Both the position numbers and the translations under genes were made by a program. The notes beneath the pieces are model-generated. The model was not told where the DNA came from and made no database searches. It saw only the letters and a list, made by a program, of their open reading frames with translations. From Promicromonospora sp. AC04 (lineage in GTDB: Bacteria; Actinomycetota; Actinomycetes; Actinomycetales; Cellulomonadaceae), in assembly GCF_003058225.1 (NCBI RefSeq), contig NZ_QBUG01000007.1, positions 1 to 64,000 on the forward strand: a stretch of 64,000 bases of DNA, written 5' to 3'. Below are positions 17,100 through 26,004 of the stretch, in pieces (within the stretch, counting starts at the first letter, position 1; each line of letters starts with the position of its first letter).

Positions 17100-17127
17100 A
17101 AGCCGTGGGGCTGTGAGGGTGCGCACA
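17100..17127. repeat. 28-bp direct repeat, copy 2
   Basis: Identical to 15508-15535. Both copies sit upstream of a minus-strand gene and are followed on the plus strand by a short similar stretch and then a long hairpin, as if a non-coding cassette had been duplicated. Confidence 0.9.
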
Positions 17128-17172
17128 GGCACGCAACCCCCGCTCTGGGAAAGCAGCTACTCCGCAGGATTC

Positions 17173-17209
17173 TGTTGCGGTGAGTAGAACTTGTCTACTC
17201 ACCGCAACA
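17173..17209 (-). terminator. Hairpin terminator of lgt
   Basis: Perfect 16-bp arms (17173-17188 and 17194-17209, TGTTGCGG... / ...CCGCAACA) with a 5-base loop, 60 bp downstream of the lgt stop. No T-tract. Confidence 0.65.
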
Positions 17210-17268
17210 CGCTCCGCGCGCGGGGTTTCTCTCCGGCGCGCGTTGTCGCGGAGCTCGCCGTCTGCGGG

Positions 17269-18342
17269 CTACTTGCTCTCGGAGGGCTCGGCCGGGCTCG
17301 CCGCGTCACCGGTGCCCGCTTCGGCGTCGGTGTCGGTGTCGGTGTCGGCGTCGGTGTCCGCTCCCTCGGCATCGTCCGCATCCGTGCCCTCGTCGGCGCC
17401 ACCGGCGCTCTTCGAGTCTTCAGCCTCTTCCGGCTCCTCGGGCTCGGGCTCGCGCCCCGGCATGTACACCGACGGCTCGGGCTCCGGGTGCCGCCGTCCC
17501 TGCACCACGATGATCGCGATGCCCAGCAGGACCGCTATCCCGGACGTCCAGATGTTCGCGGGGACGCCCAGGGGCGCGTCGCTCGTGGGGTCGATCCGGA
17601 TGGCCTCGAGCCAGCTGCGGCCCAGGCCGTACCAGATCAGGTAGAGGCCGAACATGCGGCCCCAGCGCAGGCCCGCGCCCGGCGTGCCGCCGTCGGCCAG
17701 CAGGGCGGTGTTGCGGCGGACCACGCGGCGCTCGATGAACAGCAGCACGGCCACCCCGATGAGGTTCCAGATCATCTCGTACAGGAACAGGGGGTGGAAC
17801 AAGGTGCCCTCCGGTGTCCCGGTGGGGAACATCGGCGCGTCGGACCGGATCTCCAGGCCCCAGGGCAGCGTGGTCGGCAGGCCGAACAGCTCCTGGTTCA
17901 CGTAGTTGCCGAGCCGGCCGATCGCCTGGGCAACGAGCAGGCCGGGCGCGAGGGCGTCGGCGAACGACCAGAAGCGCAGGCCGGTCATGCGGCAGCCGAT
18001 CCACGCGCCGACCGCGCCGCCGAGCAGCGACCCGAACAGGGCGTTGCCGCCCTCCCAGATCCGCACCCACGCCCAGGCGTCGACGTCGGGGCCGGTGAAG
18101 TCACCGAGGTGGGTCAGCACGTGGTAGATCCGGGCGCCGACGATGCCGATCGGCACCGCCCACATCGCGACGTCGACCGCGAGTCCCGGGGCGGCGCCGC
18201 GCGCGCGGAGCCGCCGGTCGGTGATGTATGCGGCGGCGACGATGCCCGCCAGCAGACACAGGGCGTAGGTATGGATGGTGAGCGGGCCCAGGCTGAACTG
18301 CGACCACACCGGGTCGGGGCTGGGGATACTGGCCGGAAGCAC
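17269..18342 (-). CDS. lgt: Prolipoprotein diacylglyceryl transferase
   Basis: Membrane enzyme that transfers diacylglycerol from phosphatidylglycerol to the lipobox Cys of prolipoproteins. It has 357 residues with seven membrane spans. The Lgt signature GRLGNYVNQELFG is at about 142-154, and the conserved HPLFLYEMIWNL segment follows. The C-terminal 75 residues form an acidic Glu/Asp/Thr/Ala-rich cytoplasmic tail encoded by short repeats, common in actinobacterial Lgt. ATG at 18342. Several lipoproteins in this window (7082-8428, 53916-55589) would be clients. Confidence 0.95.
   Translation of the reverse strand: MLPASIPSPDPVWSQFSLGPLTIHTYALCLLAGIVAAAYITDRRLRARGAAPGLAVDVAMWAVPIGIVGARIYHVLTHLGDFTGPDVDAWAWVRIWEGGNALFGSLLGGAVGAWIGCRMTGLRFWSFADALAPGLLVAQAIGRLGNYVNQELFGLPTTLPWGLEIRSDAPMFPTGTPEGTLFHPLFLYEMIWNLIGVAVLLFIERRVVRRNTALLADGGTPGAGLRWGRMFGLYLIWYGLGRSWLEAIRIDPTSDAPLGVPANIWTSGIAVLLGIAIIVVQGRRHPEPEPSVYMPGREPEPEEPEEAEDSKSAGGADEGTDADDAEGADTDADTDTDTDAEAGTGDAASPAEPSESK
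17321..17357. repeat. Hexanucleotide repeat in the Lgt tail
   Basis: Six consecutive copies of a gtcggt/gtcggc unit encode the Asp-Thr/Asp-Ala run of the acidic C-terminal tail. Length changes would stay in frame. Confidence 0.75.
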
Positions 18343-18403
18343 GACCCGAAGGTACCGCGAGACACCGACCTCGTGGGCATCGGGAGCCCGGCTCCCAGGA
18401 CAA

Positions 18404-18477
18404 AGTCCGCCTCTACCCAGTGATCGGGCCCGAAAGTCGCGCGACTTTCGGGCCCGATCACCGGGTAAAAGCGGACT
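18404..18477 (-). terminator. Giant palindrome downstream of der
   Basis: A perfect 42-bp palindrome (18420-18461, centred on GTCGCGCGAC) is extended by imperfect arms to 74 bp, with only three mismatched pairs. It begins 6 bp after the der stop codon. No T-tract. Its position fits transcription termination for the operon ending in der; strong cruciform potential. Confidence 0.7.
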
Positions 18478-18483
18478 GCGACC

Positions 18484-20052
18484 TCAGCGCCGGCGCTTCT
18501 CCCGCACCCGCACCGAGATCTCGATGGGCGTGCCCTCGAAGCCGAACGTCTCCCGCAGGCGGCGCTCGATGAACCTGCGGTAGCCGGCCTCGATGAACCC
18601 CGTGGCGAAGATGACGAACCGCGGCGGACGCGTCGAGGCCTGCGTGGCGAACAGGATCCGCGACTGCTTGCCGCCGCGCAGCGGGTGCGGGTGCGCGGCC
18701 ACGAGCTCGCCGAGGAACGCGTTCAGCTTGCCCGTCGGCACGCGCCGGTCCCAGGACTCGAGCGACCGCTCGATCGCCGGGACCAGGCGCTCGCTGTGCC
18801 AGCCGGTGCGCGCCGACAGGTTGACCCGCGGCGCCCACGCGATCTGTACCAGCTCCTTCTCGATCTCGCGCTCGAGGAAGGGGCGGCGGTCCTCGTCCAT
18901 GAGGTCCCACTTGTTGTACGCGATGACGAGCGCACGGCCGGCGTCCACCACCTGCTGGATCACGCGGATGTCCTGCTCGGTCAGCGGGTTCGACGCGTCC
19001 ACCAGGACCACGCCGATCTCCGCCTTGTCGATCGCGGCAGCGGTGCGTAGCGACGCGTAGAAGTCGGCGCCCTTGGTCTGGTGCACCCGACGGCGGATGC
19101 CTGCGGTGTCCACGAACCAGTACGGGATGCCGCGCAGCTCGATGAGCTCGTCGACCGGGTCGCGCGTGGTGCCGGCCACCTCGTCGACGACCACGCGCTC
19201 CGAGCCCGCGATCTTGTTCAGCAGCGACGACTTGCCGACGTTCGGCCGCCCGACGAGCGCCACGCGGCGCGGGCCCGAGGGCCGCAGCTTGCCGTGCGCG
19301 GACTCCGTCGGCAGCGCCTTGATCGCGGCGTCGAGCAGGTCGCCCGTGCCGCGGCCGTGCAGGGCGGAGACCGGGTACGGCTCCCCCAGGCCCAGGGCCC
19401 ACAGGTAGGTGGCGTCCGCCTCGCCCGAGGCGCCGTCCACCTTGTTGGCGCACAGCACCACGGGCTTGCCGGAGCGGCGCAGCAGCTCCACGACGCGCTC
19501 GTCGGTGGCGGTGGCGCCGACGGCGGCGTCGACCACGAACACCACGGCGTCCGCCAGGGAGATCGCGACCTCGGCCTGCTCGGCAACCTTGGACTCCATG
19601 CCGGCGACGTCGGTCTCCCAGCCGCCCGTGTCCACGAGCATGAACCGGCGGCCGGCCCACTCGGCCGGGTAGGACACCCGGTCGCGCGTCACGCCCGGCT
19701 TGTCCTCCACGACCGCCTCGCGGCGGCCGATGATGCGGTTGACCAGGGTCGACTTGCCGACGTTCGGCCGCCCGATGATGGCCAGCACCGGCAGCGCCTG
19801 CTCGGCCTCCGCGTCCTCGTCGGTCCACTCGGAGTCGAGGAGCGCCTGGTCCGTCTCGTCGAGCTCGAACTCCTCGAGGCCCACACGCAGGGCCCGCTCG
19901 CGCGCGAGGTCGTCCTCGGTCTCACTGAGGTCGAGGTCGAGATCGGGTGCGACCGGGACCTCGGCATCCAGGGCAGGAGCGTCCAGGGCAGCATCATCTC
20001 GGGCCGCGGCGTCCAGGGCAGCAGCCTCCGATGCAGAGGAGTCGTGGGTCAT
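18484..20052 (-). CDS. der: Ribosome biogenesis GTPase Der (EngA)
   Basis: Double-domain GTPase needed for 50S subunit maturation, 522 residues. Two P-loops are present: GRPNVGKS at about 94-101 and a second GRPNVGKS at about 268, each followed by G2/G3 motifs (PGVTRDR, AGTTRDP, DTGG, DTAG) and NKVD/NKWD G4 motifs. The C-terminal KH-like domain ends [13 protein letters not shown]. An 88-residue acidic Ala/Asp-rich N-terminal extension precedes the first G domain. Last gene of the xerD-to-der block. Confidence 0.95.
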   Translation of the reverse strand: MTHDSSASEAAALDAAARDDAALDAPALDAEVPVAPDLDLDLSETEDDLARERALRVGLEEFELDETDQALLDSEWTDEDAEAEQALPVLAIIGRPNVGKSTLVNRIIGRREAVVEDKPGVTRDRVSYPAEWAGRRFMLVDTGGWETDVAGMESKVAEQAEVAISLADAVVFVVDAAVGATATDERVVELLRRSGKPVVLCANKVDGASGEADATYLWALGLGEPYPVSALHGRGTGDLLDAAIKALPTESAHGKLRPSGPRRVALVGRPNVGKSSLLNKIAGSERVVVDEVAGTTRDPVDELIELRGIPYWFVDTAGIRRRVHQTKGADFYASLRTAAAIDKAEIGVVLVDASNPLTEQDIRVIQQVVDAGRALVIAYNKWDLMDEDRRPFLEREIEKELVQIAWAPRVNLSARTGWHSERLVPAIERSLESWDRRVPTGKLNAFLGELVAAHPHPLRGGKQSRILFATQASTRPPRFVIFATGFIEAGYRRFIERRLRETFGFEGTPIEISVRVREKRRR

Positions 20053-20126
20053 GCCCTCATTGTCGCAGGCCCGGCGCCCTCAGGCCGCCTCGCCGCCGTA
20101 TGACCTGCGTCGCTCCCGCCCGCCCG

Positions 20127-20160
20127 CCGCAGGCTCTTCCCGTGCCGCCGGAGCCTGCGG
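20127..20160 (-). terminator. Hairpin between cmk and der
   Basis: CCGCAGGCTC and GAGCCTGCGG form perfect 10-bp arms with a 14-base loop, about 60 bp past the cmk stop and 75 bp before the der start. May attenuate rather than end transcription. Confidence 0.4.
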
Positions 20161-20217
20161 TTCCGCCCCGGGCGCGCGCCTCGTCCCTCGGCCCGCACCC
20201 CGCGCCGCGCCTCCGGC

Positions 20218-20955
20218 TCAGGCGGACGGCGCGACCTCGCGCCCCGTCACCTGCGTGACGACGGCGAGGACGGCGTCGACCGTCTGCTCGAAGTCGAGGT
20301 CGCTGGAGTCGACGGTCACCACGCCGTCCGCGGCCACGAGGAACTGCGTGACCTTCGCGTCGTCCCGGTCGCGGCGCAGCACCTGGTCCCGCGTGGCGTC
20401 CACGGCGGTGGCGTCGGCGGCGCCGTGCACCTCCAGGGACCGACGGCGCAGGCGCGCCTCCTCCGAGGCGGTGAGCAGCACGCAGACGTCGGCGTCGGGC
20501 GCCACGACCGTGGTGATGTCGCGGCCCTCGGCGACGATCCCCCGGCCGCCCGAGTGCCCGGCCTGGGCCGCGCCCGACTCTCGGTCGATGATCTCGCGCT
20601 GGAGCCGCTTGAGCTCGGCCCGCACCTCGAGGTTCGACGCCACCTTCGAGACGTTGGTCGTGACCTCGGTGGTGCGGATCGTCACGGCGACGTCCCGCCC
20701 GTCCAGCTCGACGCCCGGCGCGGCCGGGTCCAGCCCCATGACCAGCGGCATCGCGCGGACCGCAGTGGCGACCGACCCGGCGTCCTCCAGGTCGGCCGTC
20801 TCCATGCTCCACACGGTGGCCGCCCGGTACATGGCGCCCGTGTCGAGGTAGGCCAGGCCGAGGCGTGCGGCGACCGCCTTGGACACGCTCGACTTGCCGG
20901 ACCCGGACGGCCCGTCGATGGCGATCACTACAGGGCTGGTCACGAATGTGCTCAC
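20218..20955 (-). CDS. cmk: Cytidylate kinase
   Basis: Phosphorylates CMP and dCMP to the diphosphates. The P-loop IDGPSGSGKS is at about 13-22, followed by YLDTGAMYRA and the GRDITTVV and RRRSLEVHG family motifs. GTG at 20955 gives 245 residues, normal for the family; the frame is open further upstream (to 21015) but no start there has a Shine-Dalgarno, and the support for 20955 is also only a short GGAA. It lies between rluB and der, the usual actinobacterial order. Confidence 0.92.
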   Translation of the reverse strand: MSTFVTSPVVIAIDGPSGSGKSSVSKAVAARLGLAYLDTGAMYRAATVWSMETADLEDAGSVATAVRAMPLVMGLDPAAPGVELDGRDVAVTIRTTEVTTNVSKVASNLEVRAELKRLQREIIDRESGAAQAGHSGGRGIVAEGRDITTVVAPDADVCVLLTASEEARLRRRSLEVHGAADATAVDATRDQVLRRDRDDAKVTQFLVAADGVVTVDSSDLDFEQTVDAVLAVVTQVTGREVAPSA

Positions 20956-21028
20956 TTCCGTCGAGTGCTGGCTATCTGTTGTCGGAGTGCTTGCCAGGGC
21001 ACAGACACCCAGCACTCAGCGGGAGAGA

Positions 21029-21979
21029 TTACAGGTCTACCGCGTTCATCAGGGTGCCCAGCTCCGTGCGGCCCAGGACGCGGGTGCGGCCCGACTTCAG
21101 GTCGCCCAGCGGGATCGGGCCGATCCGGGTGCGCACCAGGCGCGTGACGGGGTGCCCGACGGCGTCGAACATGCGGCGCACGATGCGGTTGCGCCCCTCG
21201 TGCAGCACGACCTCCAGCATCGCGAACCCGTCGATCTGCTGGAGCACGTGCACGGCGTCCATCTTCGCGATGCCGTCCTCGAGCTCCACACCCTTCAGGA
21301 GCTCGCGGCCGACCCGCGGGTAGATCTCGCCCTCGACCGTCACCAGGTACGTCTTGGCGATCTGGTACTTGGGGTGCGAGAGGCGGTTGGCGAGCTCGCC
21401 GTCGTTCGTCAGGAGCAGCAGGCCCTCGCTGTCGGCGTCGAGCCGGCCCACGTGGAAGAGGCGCTCCTCGCGGTTCTTGATGAGGTCGGCGACCGTCGGG
21501 CGGCCCTTGGGGTCGTCCATCGTGGACACGACGCCCAGGGGCTTGTTCAGCGCGATCGTCACCTTGGCCTGGTCGAGCTGGATGCGCAGCCCGTCCACGT
21601 GGATGACGGCGGTGGCGGGGTCGACCCGCACGCCCAGCTCCGTGACGAGCTGGCCGTCCACCTCGACGTGCCCGTTCGCGATCAGCTCCTCGGACGCGCG
21701 GCGCGAGCCCAGCCCGGCCTGCGCGAGCACCTTCTGCAGCCGCACACCGTCCTCGACGTGCACGTCCCGGGCCGGCTCCGTGGGCTTCGCGGGCCGACGG
21801 CGCGGCTGGTTCGCCTGCGCGCGGCTCTTCGCGGAGCTGCCCCCACGGAAGTTCTGGCCTTGTCGTCCACCCTGCTTGCCGGACTGCTTGCCCGACGGGT
21901 TGCCCGATCGGGCAGGACGGCGGGGCTGCTGCCCGTCACCGGACTCGCGGCGGCTCCCGCCGCGGCGTTCGTTGCTCAT
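21029..21979 (-). CDS. rluB: 23S rRNA pseudouridine synthase (RluB/RsuA family)
   Basis: Converts a 23S rRNA uridine to pseudouridine. It has 316 residues. The N-terminal 70 residues are a basic Gly/Gln/Arg-rich unstructured tail. An S4 RNA-binding domain follows (VRLQKVLAQAGLGSRRASEE, about 79-98), then the synthase domain with the catalytic Asp in GRLDADSEGL (about 181) and NKPLGVVST. ATG at 21979; Shine-Dalgarno weak. Confidence 0.92.
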   Translation of the reverse strand: MSNERRGGSRRESGDGQQPRRPARSGNPSGKQSGKQGGRQGQNFRGGSSAKSRAQANQPRRRPAKPTEPARDVHVEDGVRLQKVLAQAGLGSRRASEELIANGHVEVDGQLVTELGVRVDPATAVIHVDGLRIQLDQAKVTIALNKPLGVVSTMDDPKGRPTVADLIKNREERLFHVGRLDADSEGLLLLTNDGELANRLSHPKYQIAKTYLVTVEGEIYPRVGRELLKGVELEDGIAKMDAVHVLQQIDGFAMLEVVLHEGRNRIVRRMFDAVGHPVTRLVRTRIGPIPLGDLKSGRTRVLGRTELGTLMNAVDL

Positions 21980-22055
21980 GATTCGTCTCTCGGTACGTCG
22001 GAAGATCTCGGAAAAGGGGCGCGCGCGAAACCCGTCGTGCAGGCCTCGGGCAGGA

Positions 22056-22712
22056 CTAGTTGTCCAGTCCGTCGAGGCCGTCGAGCATGTCGAGGTCCGG
22101 CAGGTGCGGCGCCAGCGGAGGCAGCTCGTCGAGCGACGAGAAGTCCATCCGCTCCAAGAAGTATCCCGTGGTTCCGAACAGAACCGCACCCGAGCTCGGG
22201 TCCTGACCGATCTCGGCGATCAGCCCGCGGGTCAGCAGGGTGCGCACGACGCCGTCGACGCTCACGCCGCGCACCGCGCTCATCTGGCCGCGCGACACCG
22301 GCTGACGGTACGCGATCACGGCGAGCGTCTCCAGCGCGGCCTGGCTCAGCTTGGCCGACTGGCCGTCCAGCACGAAGCGCCCCACCGGGTCCGCGTGGGC
22401 GGCGGACGAGTAGATGCGCCACCCGTCCACCGTGCGGCGCAGCTCGAAACCGCGCGGACGGGACCCGAGGTGGCCGGCGTACTCGTCGGCCAGCTCGTGC
22501 AGGATGTCGTCGGTCTCGTCCTGCGTCAGATTGAGCGCCGCCGCGATCCGGTCCGCGCCGATCGGCGCGTCGGCCACCATGAGCACGGCCTCGACCGCCG
22601 CGTGCGCACCGCCCGGGAGCGTGTGCACGTCGACGAAGGGCAGCTCGTCCTGCGCGGAGCCATCCCGGGCGGCCACCTGCACGGCCTCGGGGGCCTGTTC
22701 TTCGACGGTCAT
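22056..22712 (-). CDS. scpB: Segregation and condensation protein B
   Basis: Winged-helix partner of ScpA and SMC in the bacterial condensin, 218 residues. Recognisable stretches are AHAAVEAVLMVADAPI, the LSQAALETLAVIAYRQPVSR helix block and VRTLLTRGLIAEIG. The ATG at 22712 overlaps the scpA stop (ATGA), giving coupled synthesis of the two subunits. Confidence 0.94.
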   Translation of the reverse strand: MTVEEQAPEAVQVAARDGSAQDELPFVDVHTLPGGAHAAVEAVLMVADAPIGADRIAAALNLTQDETDDILHELADEYAGHLGSRPRGFELRRTVDGWRIYSSAAHADPVGRFVLDGQSAKLSQAALETLAVIAYRQPVSRGQMSAVRGVSVDGVVRTLLTRGLIAEIGQDPSSGAVLFGTTGYFLERMDFSSLDELPPLAPHLPDLDMLDGLDGLDN

Positions 22713-23833
22713 GCTGTCGCCTCCGTTCCGGGCTGCGCGGTCTCTGCTTGGTCGTGACCGGCGGGGTCCTCAGCAGCTTGCTCCGGACCCCCGGCAGAAG
22801 CCTCGGCCGGGTCCGGGTCCACGCCGGAGTCCGCCACCGGTCCAGGCAGGTCGTCCTCGTCGAACTCGCTGGGGCCGGCGGTGGGGTCGAGGTACTTCTC
22901 GCCGTCGTCGGGCCCGGCGGTCCAGCGCACCGTCAGCTCGCCCAGCGGGCTGACCTGCTCGAACCCGACCAGGGAGTCGCGGAACAGCTCCAGCAGCGCG
23001 AGGAACCGGGCGACGGTCACGAGGCGCTCGGTGCCCGCCGTCAGCGACCGGAACGTCACCGAGTGCTCGGCGCGCAGGCGCTTCACGATGGTGCCCGCCT
23101 CGTCGCGCACGCTCACGGCGGAGCCGTGCAGGTGGGCCAGCCCCACCACGGGCGGCGGCTTCGGGGCCAGGACCCGCGCCGCTAGCTCGGCGAGCCGCTC
23201 CCCCGTCGTGTCCCAGACCAGCTCCGGCAGGATCGCGGCCAGGTGCGGCTCCAGCGGCGTCAGGCGCGGCACGCGGCGTCCGGCCGACGCCATCTGCTCC
23301 GCGAGGACCTTCGAGACCTCTTTGTACGCGCGGTACTGCAGGAGCCGGGCGAACAGCAGGTCGCGGGCCTCGAGCAGCTCGAGGTCCTCCGCGTCCTCGT
23401 CGACGACGCCGGGCAGCAGGCGGGCCGCCTTGAGGTCCAGCAGGGTCGCGGCGATGACGAGGAACTCGCTGGCCACGCCGAGGTCCCAGGACGCGTGGTC
23501 CTCGCCGCGTGCGGCGGCCTCGCGGGTGGCTCGCTCGGCCTCGCGGATGTGCGCGACGAACTCGTCGGTCACCACCGCGAGCGCCACCTCGGTGACGTCC
23601 ATCTTGTGCTTCGCGATCAGCGAGAGCAGCAGGTCGAACGGGCCCTCGAAGTTGTGCAGGTGGACCTGGAACGTGCGGGAGGAGCGGCGTTCGTCGACGG
23701 GGGCCTGGTCGGCGTCCCCTTCCGGGGCGGCAGCGTCCGTCTCCGGGGCGACGGCGTCCGGCTCGGCGGCGACGTCAGCCTCCGCCTCCAGGACGTCGGA
23801 ACGATCCACCGCGACGTCAGGCAGCGTCGCCAC
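22709..23833 (-). CDS. scpA: Segregation and condensation protein A
   Basis: Kleisin subunit bridging SMC heads, 374 residues. The family N terminus is FQVHLHNFEGPFDLLLSLI (about 55-73) followed by KHKMDVTEVALAVVTDEFV; the C-terminal winged helix lies around 290-315. It has about 55 acidic residues in front and a long acidic Pro/Ala-rich tail behind. GTG start at 23833, inside the end of the parA gene (17-bp overlap). Confidence 0.93.
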   Translation of the reverse strand: MATLPDVAVDRSDVLEAEADVAAEPDAVAPETDAAAPEGDADQAPVDERRSSRTFQVHLHNFEGPFDLLLSLIAKHKMDVTEVALAVVTDEFVAHIREAERATREAAARGEDHASWDLGVASEFLVIAATLLDLKAARLLPGVVDEDAEDLELLEARDLLFARLLQYRAYKEVSKVLAEQMASAGRRVPRLTPLEPHLAAILPELVWDTTGERLAELAARVLAPKPPPVVGLAHLHGSAVSVRDEAGTIVKRLRAEHSVTFRSLTAGTERLVTVARFLALLELFRDSLVGFEQVSPLGELTVRWTAGPDDGEKYLDPTAGPSEFDEDDLPGPVADSGVDPDPAEASAGGPEQAAEDPAGHDQAETAQPGTEATA

Positions 23834-24713
23834 GGGCCACGAGCTCCCGGGCGAGCTGACGGTACGCGGCCGCGCCCGGGTGTCCCGGGGCGTAGTCGGT
23901 GATCGGCTCGGCGGCGACCGTGGCGTCGGGGAACTTCACCGTGCGCCCGATGATCGAGTGCAGCAGCGTGTCGCCGAAGGCCTCGTACACGCGGGCCACG
24001 ACCTCCCGGGAGTGGAGGGTGCGCGAGTCGTACATGGTGGGGAGGATACCGTCGATCTCCAGGGCGGGGTTGAGCCGGTCCCGCACCTTCTCGATGGTCT
24101 CCACCAGGAGCGCGACGCCGCGCAGCGCGAAGAACTCGCACTCCAGCGGGATCAGCACGCCGTGCGCCGCGGTCAGGGCGTTCACCGTGAGCAGGCCGAG
24201 GCTCGGCTGGCAGTCGATGAGGATCACGTCGTAGACGTCGAGCACCGGACGCAGCGCGCGGGCCAGCACCGACTCCCGGGCGACCTCGCCCACGAGCTGC
24301 ACCTCCGCGGCCGACAGGTCGATGTTCGCCGGCAGCACGTCGAGGTTCTCGATGCCCGACGGGATGATCACGTCGTGGATGTCCACGTCCCGCTCCATGA
24401 GCAGGTTGTAGACGGTGAGGTCGAGCTCGTGCGGGTTGATGCCGATGCCCACCGACGCGGCGCCCTGCGGGTCGAAGTCGACCAGGAGCACCTTGCGGCC
24501 GTACTCCGCGAGGCAGGCGCCGAGGTTGATGGTCGTCGTCGTCTTGCCGACGCCGCCCTTCTGGTTGCACATCGCGATGATGCGCGCCGGGCCGTGGCTG
24601 GCGAGCGGCGGCGGCTCGGGCAGGTCCGGCATGGGGCGTCCGACGACGTCGTGCAGGTTCGCCGAGTCCGTGGGTGCGCCGACAACCGTCTTGCCGAGAA
24701 GAATGTCGGTCAT
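23817..24713 (-). CDS. ParA family chromosome-partitioning ATPase
   Basis: Deviant Walker-A ATPase of 298 residues. The motif QKGGVGKTTTT is at about 51-61, followed by LLVDFDPQGAASVG and LIDCQPSLGLL. A 40-residue N-terminal stretch precedes the fold. ATG at 24713 with AGGAGGGAG upstream; the frame is open to 24779. It sits with xerD and scpAB as an orphan ParA without a neighbouring parB, the usual state at this actinobacterial locus; it is not the origin-proximal ParA. Confidence 0.9.
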   Translation of the reverse strand: MTDILLGKTVVGAPTDSANLHDVVGRPMPDLPEPPPLASHGPARIIAMCNQKGGVGKTTTTINLGACLAEYGRKVLLVDFDPQGAASVGIGINPHELDLTVYNLLMERDVDIHDVIIPSGIENLDVLPANIDLSAAEVQLVGEVARESVLARALRPVLDVYDVILIDCQPSLGLLTVNALTAAHGVLIPLECEFFALRGVALLVETIEKVRDRLNPALEIDGILPTMYDSRTLHSREVVARVYEAFGDTLLHSIIGRTVKFPDATVAAEPITDYAPGHPGAAAYRQLARELVARGDAA

Positions 24714-24870
24714 CGTGCTCGCTCCCTCCTGGCTGGGTGCCTCGCTCACGCCCGCCACGCTATACCAGAGTGTGGGCACCGCAGGCTCGAAGCCCCGGCG
24801 TGGCGGGCTTCCGCTGCCGAGCTCGCCGTCCGGCCGCTGCCGAGCCCGCCCCCGGTCGCCGCCGGTCCGG

Positions 24871-25860
24871 CTACCGGGCCCGCGGGTGGGCGGCCGCGTA
24901 GACCTCGCGCAGCGCGTCCGGGGTGACCATCGTGTAGATCTGCGTGGTCGTGACCGACGCGTGCCCGAGCAGCTCCTGGACCACGCGCACGTCCGCCCCG
25001 CCGGACAGCAGGTGGGTGGCGAACGAGTGCCGCAGGGTGTGCGGCGAGACGTGCTCCTTCAGGCCGGCCCGCGCGGCGGCGGACTGCAGCGCGGCCCAGG
25101 CCGTCTGCCGGGACATCCGCGCGCCGCGCGTGTTGAGGAACAGGGCGGGCGTGCCGCGGCCCGCCGCGACCAGGGCCGGGCGCGACCGGACCAGGTAGGC
25201 CTCCAGCGCGTCGCGCGCGAACGAGCCAACGGGGACCGCCCGTTCCTTCGAACCCTTGCCGAGCAGGCGGACGGCGGTGCTGTCGCTCACCCCGTCGACG
25301 TCGAGCCCCACGATCTCGGAGATCCGCGCGCCGGTGGCGTACAGCAGCTCCAGCAGGGCGCGGTCGCGCAGGGGCAGCGGCCCGTCACCGGTGCCCGCGG
25401 CGTCGAGCAGCCCGGCGACGTCGTCGACGGACAGCGCGTGCGGCAGGCGCCGCAGCTGGGTGGGGGCCCGCACCTCGGCGGAGGGGTCGTCGACGGACAG
25501 GCCTTCGGCCTGGGCGAACTTGTGCCAGCCGCGCACGGCGGCCAGGGCCCGGGCGGTGGACGACGGCGACAGCGGCCGCCCGCCGTCGGACCCCAGGCGC
25601 ACCGACTCGACGAAGCTCGTGACGTCGGCCTCCGTGACCCCGGCCAGGCCGGGGCGGTCCACCGACTCGAGGAATCCCGCGTACCGCACGAGGTCGCGGC
25701 GGTACGCCGCGACGGTGTTGACCGAGAGGCCGCGCTCCACGCTCAGGTGCGCGAGGTAGTCCCGCAGGGCGCGGTCGAGCAGGGCGCGCTCGGCCGAGGT
25801 GGGCGGCGTGCCTGGCTGGATCTCATGGGGCGACGACAAATGGGCCAGTGCGGTGGACAC
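24871..25860 (-). CDS. xerD: Site-specific tyrosine recombinase XerD
   Basis: Chromosome-dimer resolving recombinase of 329 residues. The N-terminal SAM-like domain covers about 25-120. All catalytic residues are present: Arg in ATGARISE, Lys in [11 protein letters not shown], HxxR in [10 protein letters not shown], His in [11 protein letters not shown] and Tyr in IYTMV. GTG start at 25860. Length and neighbours (parA, scpAB) mark it as the housekeeping Xer enzyme rather than an element integrase. Confidence 0.93.
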   Translation of the reverse strand: MSTALAHLSSPHEIQPGTPPTSAERALLDRALRDYLAHLSVERGLSVNTVAAYRRDLVRYAGFLESVDRPGLAGVTEADVTSFVESVRLGSDGGRPLSPSSTARALAAVRGWHKFAQAEGLSVDDPSAEVRAPTQLRRLPHALSVDDVAGLLDAAGTGDGPLPLRDRALLELLYATGARISEIVGLDVDGVSDSTAVRLLGKGSKERAVPVGSFARDALEAYLVRSRPALVAAGRGTPALFLNTRGARMSRQTAWAALQSAAARAGLKEHVSPHTLRHSFATHLLSGGADVRVVQELLGHASVTTTQIYTMVTPDALREVYAAAHPRAR

Positions 25861-25927
25861 CGCCCCATCATGCCGAGCGTGGCCCGCGGGGCGGGCGGGC
25901 CACGCCGGGAGACCGCCACGCGGGGTC

Positions 25928-26002
25928 GATCGCGCCAGGGCGGATCGCGTGGGGTTCGATCGTGTGGAAATGGATCACGTGGGGATCGATCGCGTGGGGA
26001 CG
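25928..26002. repeat. Five 15-bp tandem repeats upstream of xerD
   Basis: Five consecutive 15-bp units with consensus gatcgcgtggggntc lie between the lyase gene stop (26005) and the xerD start. Non-coding in the annotated frames. Each unit carries a GATCGCG or GATCACG core. Confidence 0.85.
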
Positions 26003-26004
26003 GC

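Larger units (their letters stand above)
16944..17268. other. Non-coding region with repeat copy and hairpin
   Basis: No supported gene. It contains the second 28-bp repeat copy (17100-17127) and the strong hairpin that follows lgt (17173-17209). Part of it could code for the N terminus of the membrane protein if an upstream start is used. Confidence 0.5.

Noticed and set aside
15508-17127. 28-bp repeats as attachment sites of an integrated element
   Set aside because: No integrase, excisionase or tRNA gene lies between or beside them; only one membrane-protein gene is enclosed. Retained as a repeat-flanked cassette instead.
24871-25860. Tyrosine recombinase as integrase of a mobile element
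   Set aside because: Length, full XerD motif set and neighbours parA-scpA-scpB place it as the housekeeping XerD. No att-like repeats or element genes were seen around it.
25928-26002. CRISPR-like array
   Set aside because: Units are 15 bp, contiguous and without unique spacers; no cas genes are present. These are simple tandem repeats.
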